DNA from: Apoda limacodes
Lineage: Eukaryota; Arthropoda; Insecta; Lepidoptera; Limacodidae
Direction: 5' to 3'
NCBI GenBank assembly: GCA_946406115.1
Contig: OX291547.1
Location: 19,349,001 to 19,413,000 of the forward strand
Length of the DNA: 64,000 nucleotides
The translations under genes were made by a program, and so were the position numbers. Shown one piece after another: positions 1 to 30,300 of this stretch. Each line of letters begins with the position of its first letter. The stretch's first letter is position 1. The notes beneath the pieces are model-generated. The model was given only the letters and a program-made list of their open reading frames with translations. It was not told the DNA's origin and did not search any database.

Positions 1-1107
1 ATGATATTATATTTAATGTAGATGTATATGTATTTTTTTTTCACTTGACTGTAATCTATAGTTTAAAATATTATATATAATATTCTATTTTCATGTTATA
101 CCTAGATATTAATTTAATTACATCACATACCTATTCTGAATATTTTTCTTTTTCTATCTACCCAAAGGTTGTCTCGTAGAGATCGCTTGATTGTATACAA
201 CTTATTAATACTGTTTATTTCTAAATTTTAATTTGTTTATTATTCATTTTCGGTGTGCAATCTTAATATATATAGATCTCGTGTCACAATGTTTGTCTTC
301 AATGGACTCCTAAACTACTGAACCGATTTTGATCGAACTTTGTAAATATCTGTTATTTGATCCAACTTAAAAGATAGGATAGTTTTTATCTCGATATGTC
401 AAGTGCGAGCCGGACTCGGGCACTATAGGTAAACACCAACTTTCGCCGGGTACAGAGGGACGGCAGCGGAACAACGTTCGCCGGGACAGCTAGTAAACTA
501 TATATCTCTAATATCTATTTTGGTCTCTTATATTTGAAATATCTATGTACATCATGTATACTAAAAAAAAAAAGGTTTTTGGCACTTGAAAGATTTATTC
601 CAAAATATTGTCATTCCTAGTATTTATAGGCTAGTTGGAAAAAAGATACCAACCCGTTTTAAAAAAACCTACTTTGTTTAAAGTGTTTTGTGATTTTTTT
701 AAGAGTTACAGAGAAATTTTAAATTTGGAAGTTACTAATTCGCGAAGTATGCACTTGAGAGTAAAAGTTACTTATGAATCTTAACTGCATTTTTGCAGAA
801 CTATCCCACGACACCCTATATAATAGAATAAAAATATTACCCCTTAGTTTACTCGAAATCTTTTTTTGGTATTTTCTCTTTTTACAATTCCATTACAAAG
901 CTGAAATTTAATAAGAATCGATGTACTTAAAGCTTGGATTAGAATAATAAGACATACGGATAGATTTGACGGAACTATACGGGTTTTGATTTTGCTATTT
1001 GGCTACAGAACCCTTAAATATCATGGTTACATTTTTACCTTTTCAGCGCATATTTCCACCAGTTAGATTTAGGTATCTTTTTATTTAATTTCATTATTTT
1101 TTGACAG
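1..1107. other. Upstream intron of Chd1 (partial)
   Basis: Non-coding AT-rich DNA before the first visible Chd1 exon. Apart from the Helitron-like element at 277-493 I see no exon, promoter or RNA gene. Confidence 0.7.
277..493 (+). mobile_element. Helitron-like non-autonomous element (candidate)
   Basis: A 217-bp block starts with TC after an A (A|TCTCGTGTCAC) and ends with CTAG before a T, the termini expected of Helitrons, which insert between A and T without target duplication. The interior (CTAAACTACTGAACCGATTTT) resembles a repeat common in moth genomes. The same 3' end, in reverse, begins at 53728. No transposase is present. Confidence 0.45.
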
Positions 1108-19963
<18,856 letters not shown>

Positions 19964-20860
19964 CTTCGAAAACTAAGATACTATGGCGCCAATATAAAGT
20001 ACGATCTAATGCAATATCAAGATATTACCCTTGTGTAATATAGCAAATAAAATTAATGGTGGGGAATTTCAATGAAGAGATATGATGCAGCGTTCATCAC
20101 AAAAAAGTAACTTTTGGTGTACATTCGAAGGAATTTTGCAGATGCTAGCAAATACTCCAAAAAAATACACTATATCCTTGTTAGTGTTGTATTTTTTATG
20201 TGTAAATATAGATGTATGTATTCTATTGTAAATAAAATTAAATGTAATTCTCTAAAAGGACTTAAAGTGAACTTGTAAAGTGTAAGTGACAAAATAGTGC
20301 TGTGGTTTTTATCTATTTGATAAGCAGAGCATAAAAGAAACGATGAAAGATGTCTATTTAACGATTTATAAGTGAGACTGTATAGTAAATTTATTTATTA
20401 TAAAAACTGTCAGCTTAATGTTAATGTACAGATTGTAGAATAATTTTAATTTTTATATTGTTTTAATTTTTTCCGGTTTTACCCGTGTATAAAATAATGT
20501 TTTTCCTCATTGCGATAAATTTGATTAGACGATACAGGTGATATAGTATGTAGAAATTGTACAAAATTCAGCTAATGTTAGTAAGCTTGTGTGTAAATCA
20601 TGTGCAGTTTCATAATTGTATAGTTGATGAAAGAGCTATACATTTCATTGCATTTTAGCAGTGAATGGGATGTGTTATGTTTGTACATTTATTTCTCATT
20701 CTATATGCATTTCTGAGGCCCAGCAGGCCCGCACAGTCCTATTTTTATACATTATGTAAAGTCTTATTCTCTGTTACATATAATTGAAAATGTAATATGA
20801 GTGAAAGTCTTAAGTGGTGTATACCATGGTAATAAACATATTAAAGTTGAAGTATTGTGT
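19964..20860 (+). other. Chd1: Chd1 3' UTR (probable)
   Basis: AT-rich non-coding sequence after the stop, with AATAAA hexamers at 20046-20051, 20231-20236 and 20831-20836. Which site is used cannot be told from sequence; the last is followed by a T/GT-rich stretch (GTATTGTGTTTG), which favours a long UTR. Confidence 0.6.
20831..20836 (+). terminator. Candidate distal polyadenylation signal of Chd1
   Basis: AATAAA followed about 20 bases later by a GT-rich downstream element. Proximal alternatives are at 20046 and 20231. Confidence 0.5.
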
Positions 20861-21994
20861 TTGAATATTGACAATGGCATAGCGGTAGGACCACTGTCAA
20901 AACGCGGATCGGGCACCTTAGCAGCTTTAGGTCAAATCATAGTTGCATAGATAACGGGAACAAGGGAGATGGCACCGCCGGCGGCCTGGCGCCTAAATTA
21001 GTAAAACAATCTACAATTGTTAACGGAGCTAACTCATTTTTGTATAAATGGTAAGCAGTCGCCCAACGACTGCGGCGACCTACATATTTATCTTCCATGG
21101 CGGCGACGGAAAGTAGAGCGCTAGAATGGCGATAACTGGCATTGAAATGGTACTCGAGGATTGCTTTCTATGTTTCCCACAACACACAGACATTTCTTTT
21201 GAGATATTTTTGAAGACTAAGTAAACTGTCGTTCATTATGAAGTAAAGATGGCATAGTTATCTGTCGCTAGTGTCCATGCTATGTGCGTGCAATCAGTAA
21301 CAGGCAACAAAGGGCAGTAATCTCTTCTCCTGTGCTCCTGTCAATATTGTCAAACTTATTCGGTTCGGATTTCGGTATTTTCGATTTTAATTTTGTTTTT
21401 CTACAGTGCCTGTTAGTATCAAAAGAGCAAATGTTCTTTCATTACTTTAATTGTATTAATAAGCTCGTCAGCATGTCGTCAATAAACATATATATATATA
21501 TATATTTATAACATAATATATTATCTTTATATATTGTATAAGAGTACAATAAACGACTAACTGATATCTCAACGCAGAGCTCTAAAAAATGGTTTTGAAA
21601 AATTCATCCCGTAAGGGGGTAAAAAGTAGGTAAGAAGTTTGTTTGAAAGTCCGTTAAAGCTGGTATTTACTCATTAGGTTAAAAACTAAAATTGACGTAT
21701 TTTATCATTTTTGGAAAACAATATCCAAGAGTTGTGCCGTAGGGAATTTCGAGTGTTTTTTTTCCCCACGGACCATCTAGCTGTTCAGTTGGTCCATGGG
21801 GAATAAACGAAATAGAGAGTGAAAATTTGTAGGAGAATTCTGATATTTTTGTAGGTGAAACCAATACAGTTTTTTCAAAGTTTTTTTTTTATAGAGTCCC
21901 ACGCGGACGAAAGTCGCGGAAATAAAGTTGATAATATTCTGATGAGCCTCTTTATCCTTCGTTACCCGTGTTACTACTAGTTTTACTAATATGT

Positions 21995-22200
21995 AAAATA
22001 ATATCAGGATTGAGTATGTGGTACACCGTTGGGTTGACATGTCGAAGGTCTCGGGTTCGATTCCCGGCAGAGGCAACCAATATTGTTACAATTCGTAAAC
22101 GGTAAATCTCTAGGTAAGCCTCTACTCTCGTTGGTGCTCGATACGGCGCGTGGCGAAAAGCTCACCTCCTACCACGTTTATTACGACGGAATACCACAGT
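21995..22200 (+). mobile_element. SINE-like element with tRNA-type B box
   Basis: Head contains CTCGGGTTCGATTCCCGG (pol III B box GGTTCGATTCC). The body GGTGCTCGATACGGCGCG, then AAAAGCTCACCTCCTACC follows. It differs from family B at 24690. Confidence 0.5.
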
Positions 22201-22767
22201 ATAGGTTAAAGCACCACGCATGTCACCATGCATGTTACTTACGAGCAATGTCATTCTGATCTTTTCGGGAATCGGTGTCGTGATGGTATTTATAAGTATA
22301 CCTATCTATAAAATTTGCTGCATCTATTAGAGAATATCATTTCTAATAGTTCGACAAACTTTTGTTGTATTCGTAATTGTTACGACAAAAATTGAATTTG
22401 TTTTTATTACTCCGGAAAAGTCTGAAATTTGGATGGTGGTTTTATATGAAAGTCTCAGTAACCGGGCAGCGCGGGGCACGTATAGCCTTCAATTAATATT
22501 TTTTATTTCAAAACAAAAAGAAACTGCACACTGAGAAATAAGTAAGCTGATCCCTATGTACCTATTTCTTGAGTTGAAAACGACGAAGCGAAGGGGAAGG
22601 AATAATTCCTTTTTATCAAGTAAAGAATCTGTCTATATGCAATTATGTGTTGGCATTGGTGTTAAGCAACGCCACGGCCTTCGGTAAGTATATATAATAG
22701 GTGAACGAACATTCAATAGTTTTATAATAATCTGTTGAACAAATTAAACGGGTTAGGTGTTAACAGT

Positions 22768-22830
22768 AAACAATCACACACAGAGCCATCTGGTCCCAAA
22801 CTAAGCCTTGTACTATGAATATTTTACTAC
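22768..22830 (-). mobile_element. SINE fragment (family B)
   Basis: ACACACAGAGCCATCTGGTC and CAAACTAAGCCTTGTACTAT match the body of the SINE at 24690-24856. Confidence 0.5.
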
Positions 22831-22961
22831 ACAACGGAAGGTATCAATACGTATAGGTGCTATATTTATATTTTTAATACATAGAAACCACCAATTTCAA
22901 AGACTGTTTCAAAAGATAGTCGCTACTACAAACAGTGCCGCGGACCAAATTTTTTTTTTAT

Positions 22962-23185
22962 ACAACTGAGGTGGCAAACAAGCTTACGGTCCGCCTAATG
23001 GTAAGCGTTCACGTAGCCTGTGGACGCTTGTAACACCAGGGGTATCACTCGCGCGTTGCCGACCCTCCAAAAATCCAAAAACTCATGAAGAGCCTCATAC
23101 TGTAGTCCTTGGCGAAACCTACGTCTATTATACACACAACGTCTATCGAATAGCGCTGAATAAAATGAATGATATTTTACATTCA
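22962..23185 (-). mobile_element. LINE 3'-end fragment (family A)
   Basis: GAGGTGGCAAACAAGCTTAC, CGTAGCCTGTGGACGCTTG and GCGCGTTGCCGACCCTCC. Read on the minus strand it gives the degraded peptide FLDFWRVGNARVIPL, the C-terminal tail of a Jockey/CR1-like ORF2. Confidence 0.65.
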
Positions 23186-24243
23186 TATGGTACTAGTCGG
23201 ATCCTGTGGTCTCACCCACGGAAAAACATATTCTTGTAGGCACTTTCCATCAGGATAGAAATACTTATTATATTTATCTTTCTCTGCCCCTAAACGTATC
23301 TTGGTGCCAAAAATAAAGCCAATTGTATGTATGATGTGCGAAAAAGTACAATACAAAAAATATTCCCGTGAGAACTCTCGATAGGAATAAAAACTGTTTT
23401 AAGTTTATAATTTGAATTCTCTAGCTATCCTTGCGCCTTCGTTTCAACGTTAAGAAAACACCTTTTTCTTACGATTTGTTTCACAAACATTCTTGTAATT
23501 TACCAAAAACTTATAATCAAAACATTTTTAACATAGATAACATTTAAAACATAGCCATGTTAGCGTAGCCTTCTATTAGTGAAAAAAAAATTACAATCGG
23601 TTTAGTTGTTAAAGAGATAAGCTCCTACTTACAAACAAATTATTTTTATATTAATTAATAATTTATTTTATTTAACCTTTGCGAGCCTACTGAACGCAGC
23701 GCAATTAACATTGAATTTAAAGTTAAGAAACTACCCTTGGACTTTAGTGTAAGGTACGAAGTTTTATGTGATGAATAAACACACGATAAATGTAAGTAGG
23801 ATCAGGAAAACCTGAATAAAGACTGGTCTTCCAGTGGCATCTTAGCGATGGATAACAGGTACGTAAATAACGTCAATTGCATATGCTCAGAAAACTACCT
23901 AAAGCACTGTCACAGAATATCTACGTCCTCTTATTTGCGCATGCTCGACATTTCATTGAAGGCTCCATAAGGAATCCTGCTTAAGCATTGCAGTGAGCAC
24001 CTTCTAACCTTTCCAAACTGTAAACAATTCAGTTAACCCACATAAATTCTTTATTTATGTTGCATTTTCTCAGGCATATGTTGGATATAAACTAATTTAT
24101 TTACATGTAGATAGGTGGTGCACAAATCAGAATTAGATATACATATCAATTTGGTTATTACCTTGAATAATATTGATCGATTTTTTTTTTAGTTTCTAGT
24201 AATACAGGTTATGATGTTGAAAGAAGTGTAATGTGAATATACG

Positions 24244-24349
24244 ATGTGTTATGATGAAAAGGTGGGATGTGGTGGTTGGAGAATGGTGACAATAGCAGTA
24301 CTAACGCTGATGGTGATACCTTCCGAAGGTTGCTATGTATTTCCAAATG
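24244..24349 (+). CDS. agrn: Agrin-like exon 1: signal peptide
   Basis: Residues 1-36. From Met at 24283 the sequence is MVTIAVLTLMVIPSEGCYVF, a short hydrophobic core ending in small residues, which looks like a cleavable signal peptide. The earlier in-frame ATG at 24244 adds 13 residues. A strong acceptor (T-tract then AG at 24191-24192) suggests a 5' UTR exon upstream and that this exon starts at 24193. Donor G|GTAAGC, phase 1. Confidence 0.75.
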
Positions 24350-27300
24350 GTAAGCTATAAGACTTCTTTATTATCATTTGCGTACTTTGTGATTTATAAA
24401 TTAATAGACAAAAATCTCTGTGAATTTAACAAAAAAATAAGTGTTTGCCTCACGTACAATAAAAATTGTAGGTGTATAAGGTACCATTTATCTACTTATC
24501 TTAGGTAGATATGCAATTAAAAAAAGTTTCCTTATTCAGTGTTTATTAACTTAGGTAGAGTCACAACACCAAAGATTTATAAAAATAGGTACTTTGTTCT
24601 TATTTCCTTTATGTTCTTACAGCATAACCCAACATGCTTTATGTTAAATTAAATAAACACAAATGTCAAGAGTATTGTCCAAGCAGACTAAATAAATAAA
24701 TATTTTTGGACATTATACACTGCGCCATCTGGTCCCAAACTAAGCCAAGCTTATGCTATGGAAAACACAAATAATAAATATTTGTCTTGTACGGGAATCG
24801 AACCCACGCGCCTCGATTCAGCAATCGGGTCATTACCTACTGAACCACGGAGCCGACACATTCTGTAGGTACGATATTTCTTTTAAATATCAGATTTTCT
24901 TTAGCATTACAATAGCGAACCTAGCAGTGAACAGTTATTTATTAAAGCAAAAACACAAACTTAGCACGTTTTCCCATTGTATCGTACGTAGGTAAAGTTT
25001 TGTATGAAATATAGATAGTTCTATAAATATGCCGAAGTACGAGCACACGATTTTATTAGGTTCTACTCGTGGCGTTGTGAATTTTTCATAATCTTTATTT
25101 TATGTTACCTCACTAATACATACAAAAGGAAATAAAGAGTTTAGGTATTTTAGTAGATTTTAAAGTATCTTCTCTTGTTTTCTTCGTCTGGTCAAGCATC
25201 AGCAGTTGCTTCGGTGCCTGGCAGAACATTTACGACTGATTAATAAAGTTCCAATAGATGACAGTGAGGCATCTGGTGCAATATTATAAAAAATATCAGA
25301 GGTAAAAAAGGGCGCCCCTCACATTGTACCCCGACGTAACGTTTTGTTAAACCACAAGTACCTAGATTGACATTTACTTTTGTTGTCTCTAGACTTCTAG
25401 TCACAAAAAAGTATGTTGCTACAAGCATGTATTAATGTATATTTCCAAATAAATTATAGCGTATTTTTTGCAACCTGGTGTTTCATGGCAAAAATACAAA
25501 TGACAAGCATTTTTAAACTGATAAAATTTCAAACTAAGTGCACTTTCACAGTGAGTAGAAAAGCGGAGCAATCTAAACGTTATGTGCGAACGTCACATCT
25601 CCGTCACCCATAGCGATAATCCTGCTATATTATCGATTTGCCTCGATACCCCGGGTTCCCCTACACATGTAGAAGCTTATGTTGTAAGATACATTCATGC
25701 CTCGACCTACACTTTGTAGGTAAGGTAAGTACATAGTAGGTCTGTAAAATCCTGTCGATGGGACAATTTTATGGTAGACATAGTTGCTCCATGTGGTACC
25801 TGACTATGTTATATACCTAGTTACCTATGTAGAAACTTACAACTTGATAAGATTTGTCGTATATTTGTAGATGTGCCTAATCCTTGTAAAGGCGTAAAAT
25901 GTGGCCCTGGCGAGGAATGTCGCCCGACGGCTGACGGACGTGCCTATAACTGCGAGTGCCCCAGTTCGTGCCCTAGCTACGGAGACCACGAGGGCTCTCG
26001 ACCTCTGTGTGGCAGCGACGCCCGCGACTACCCCGGCGTTTGCGAAATGCGACGCGCTGCGTGCGAGTCTAACACTAACATCACTTTTAAATATTATGGA
26101 AAATGTGGTTAGTACGTTTTTACCTGCCTACTTACAGTTTATGTTTGACTAAATAATGAAGCAACTAGTAAGTAAGTTTACAGCGGTTTCAGTTTATTTA
26201 TTTATTGCTCCGCTCTTTAGAGTCGTAGCGTAACGTTAAATAGCCTTCAACCAAGCTGTATACCCATTTCCCTTCCTCGCATACTTTATTACCAAAAGCC
26301 TTCTGTGCCTGCTTACATATTTAGGAGAGCTCACTGGACGCCTCTTGTCTTATGGACATTTACCTAGGCGTTCTGCCTAACAAGGAAAGGAAAATAAAAG
26401 AGGGCGCCACCGATGACCAGTGGCCATCTATAAGGATGTTTTTCGTAGAGTCCAGCCGGGAGCGCAATATATGTGGTTGTATGTCAAGTCTGCTACATTC
26501 CTCAATAAACAGGCTATCCAACTCAAAATATTTTTTACACTATCAATTTTTTATGGTGCTCGAAAATAATTTTCATCCCGTAGTTTTAGATTTTTTTATT
26601 CCTTAAGTAATTATATATATAACTTTTAAATATTTTTTACCAAATGTTGTAGCAAAACTAATATCGTGGTTCTCTTAAAATACCTCTTTGTGATGTTTTT
26701 TGTTTACGACTACGTGTCTATTTTTCATGTCATCAGATCCATGTTCTGGTGTGAGTTGCCCCGACCCTGAAGTGTGTCAGTTAGATGAGCGGCGTTCACC
26801 ATCTTGCCGCTGTGCAGAACCCTGTGCTTTGGAGTTCTCACCAGTTTGCGCTTCCGATGGGAAGACCTATTCCAACGAGTGTCAGATGCATCGAGAGTCC
26901 TGCCGCGCTAGAAAACAGCTGAAAGTCATATTTAAAGGACAGTGCAGTACGGGTATGGTATTTTAAATATAATAGAGTGTTAGATTCTAATGTAGTCGGC
27001 ACCATTGCTCAGTAAACAGAATCAAGCGCGGTGAATTCGATTCTCGCACAAGTCAAACATTTATGTGATGAACACATTTGTGTTACTTCTATGTATAATT
27101 TGTTTATATTTTTAAAAAAAAAGTATCTGTTTGTCTGTTATCCATAGTAAAGCTTTGCTTAGTTTGGGACCAGATGGCGCTGTGTGTAATGTTCAAAAAT
27201 ATTTATTTATAAAAAAAGAAGTAAACTCATAACGTTGTGTGTTATCATATTATGTTATGCCAAGATAGCATGGGGCTGTAGGTATGTTGGTGGCAATATT

Positions 27301-30300
27301 TAAACAGTTATGTTGAAGTTAACGGAGGAGATTTTTATGATATACCTAATATATTTCTGATATGGGTAGCTACACAGTTATCTACGCACATTTCATAAAT
27401 GACTTCAATATAGTTAGAAATAGTTTTTTTCCTTTTGTTTAAGTTATGGTAATATTTTCGAAGTCTAACCGTGGGAGTTATATAACAACAAAATATAAAA
27501 TTTCTGTAAAATCACCGCTGAATTTAAAAGAAGGTCTTGGCAGATTGACAACAGTAACAGTTGTTACGTTAAAGGTCCTATGGCTATAAGGGTAAGGGTA
27601 AACAAGTACTAAATAACTGTTTATTGTATTGTATATTACACATGAAGTGCGTCTACAATGCTTTTTATTTAAAAAATTGCAGTTATTAGTGTTTTAATCC
27701 TATTTAATATAAAGGTAAATGATATTATGCAGAATGGAAAAAGAACATAATCAATGTGTGTTGCCTGTGATGATTTATGGCACAGAAACGTGTTCTCTTA
27801 CTGTTGGCCTCTTAAATAAGCTCAGAGTCACTCAGCAAGCTGTAGAAAGAGCTATGATTGGTGTTTCTTTGCGCGATAGAATCCGAAACGAAGAAATTCG
27901 CCGAAGAACTAAGGTTACTGACATAGCTCAAACAGTTAGCAAGCTGAAGTGGCAATGGGCAGGCCATATCGCTCGTCGAACCGATAACCGATGGAGAAGA
28001 AAGGTGCTCGAGTGGCGACCACGGATCGGAGGTCGCAGCGTGGGTTGGCCTCCTACCAGGTAGACAGACGACCTGGTCAGAGCCGCAGGAAGCGGATGGG
28101 CCCGGGCGGCTCAGGACCGGCCGTTGTGGAGACATATGGAGGAGGCCTACGTTCAGCAGTAGACGTCTTTCGGCTGAAACGAATGAACGAGATGTCCTAT
28201 AGCCAATTTATAGGCGTAGATGTGCTCCTTGGGAATGAGGAATAGGTACTTATGTCGACCTATATCTCACACTAAACGCAGATAGGATAAACATGTTATT
28301 TTATAGAAAGGGGCATAGTACAAGTATTAACTCATTATGAAGAAAATAGAAATACAACCGGAAGCGCGATCCGGCCTCTGATGTGAAAGTACTGTTATCA
28401 ATCTGTGGATCTCTGTCTTTGGAACTGTAGGTACTGCAGTGAGATTGTGGTAGGATCTACCTACGTATATCGTTAACTGTTATATTTGTACTATGACAGG
28501 AGTAAATCCGTGTGCGGAAGTAGAGTGCCGTCACGGTGCGGAGTGTCGCGTGGAGGGTGGTGGTGCGGCTTGCGCTTGTCCCCCCGCCTGTGAGCCCGTG
28601 CTGCGGCCCGTCTGCGGGTCGGACGCGCGCACACACGACAGCGAGTGCGAGCTGCGCCGCGCCGCGTGCCAGCTGGGCCGCGAGCTGCGCGTGCTGCACG
28701 CCGGCGCATGTGGTATGTATTGCGTCCATAGACATAGAGAAATGGACAGCGCATTTCCTGTATAGCCAGATGTGAAAAAAATAAAAGGTCGCAAAAGTGT
28801 GACAGAGACGAAGCAAAAATGAGGTTTTATACCTCTTTCTAACTTGTTTTAATAAAAATAAACAAACAAAATGGCGCACGTTGATTCAAAGACATAAGAG
28901 ACCACAGGTTTGTTTTGTCTCTGTGGCCAATTTTGAAATGCTATTGCCCAGTCCATAGGACAGATTACAGAACTCGAAGTTTATGACAGGGGATGGTTCG
29001 ATATTTTTAATTTATTTTTTATAATATATAAGTGCCTCCTTAAGTTTTTCGATTTAATTTTATTTTTGAAATTTTTCTTTAAAAAGAACGACATTGCTTT
29101 AGTACTTAACGGTTAACGGTAATAGTTAACGGACTGTTGGTATAACGTGTGATATATCTCTGAACACCCAACAAAACCGAAGCTAGTCGATTATCACTTT
29201 CTAAAGCTTGATTTATAATATTTATTGTCTTATTAAGCAAGCAAACATACTGCAAAAAATTCACAAGCAATAATTTCTTCTAAGGAGTATTGCTAATTCA
29301 TAAAATGTGCGATGACTGAAATACTAAGTTAAGTTTTAACAGAAAGTCAAAATTTGTGGATAGAGAAGGTAGTCTCGTGTCTCATCTGGTGCCTGATGAA
29401 AAGCATTAAGGTATACATACACATTAGTGTGCAGTAGTAATGTATGAAAAAGTTCGCACCCCTATTGAGAAGCGGGCACTGTGCACTACTTACGCAAGAT
29501 TTACACGAACCATTTTGAGCCGATTTTGACCAACTGTATCTTCATTCAGTTTGATGCAACGAAATATATACTCTGATCTAACTGACGAATCCATAATATT
29601 CAACTTTGGTGCTTTTGAAACTTGGTGGAACTCAGTGTATATTTCGTTGCATACGTTGTCGTAACTTGTTGTGACAGGTAAGAAACCAATATATAATAGG
29701 TTCCAAATTCTCAGATTTCAGACATTTTTTCAATGGTAAAGTAAAGTTATTATCAAAATGTCTCGTTTATATAATAAATGGAAACGCACACCAAATATAA
29801 AACTGTTTGTGACCGTTCCAGTAGATACAAGGAAGTAGGTACTCCTTACACTATTCACCAATCTAAGCAAAGTCTCTCTCTTGTGGACGACTGCCTGAAC
29901 CACTACCTATCTACTGACAAACATACATCTACCTACATACTATTTAATTTACCGGCTATCTATTCTATCAACTGTTAACTATTCATGGATTAGTAAAATA
30001 ATCTCACAGGTAAACTAAACTAAATAGGTAATCATCTTTTATTGATTTTATTCCAGGGTCCAATGGAGTGTGTGCGGATCTAGTGTGTCCGCACGGTGGG
30101 GAATGCGTGGTTTCTGGCGCGCGTGGAGTATGCCAGTGTCCACGATGCTCGAATGAGTTCGCGCCCGTATGTGGATCAGACGGTATCTCTTACGGGAACC
30201 GGTGCAAGCTGCAGTTGGAAGCATGCCGACATCGTCGCGACGTGCAAGTACTTTATGATGGACCTTGCAGTAAGTTTTTTGAAGCTGTATTTATGGACCT

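Larger units (their letters stand above)
20861..24192. other. Intergenic region between Chd1 and the agrin-like gene
   Basis: No supportable gene. Contains a CpG-richer patch at about 20900-21140, a (TA) run near 21490, a tRNA-like SINE at 21995-22200, a SINE fragment at 22768-22830 and a LINE tail at 22962-23185. No clear promoter for the downstream gene could be picked out. Confidence 0.6.

Noticed and set aside
22020..22075. Functional tRNA gene suggested by GGTTCGATTCCCGG
   Set aside because: No acceptor stem or cloverleaf could be drawn; it continues into a SINE body.
24790..24856. Functional tRNA gene on the minus strand
   Set aside because: A and B boxes are good but the sequence runs into the SINE body and the acceptor stem does not pair.
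28457..28879. Long minus-strand open frames (up to 140 codons) over a Kazal exon
   Set aside because: Shadow of the very GC-rich + strand Kazal exon; the + frame has the six-Cys module and matching splice phases.
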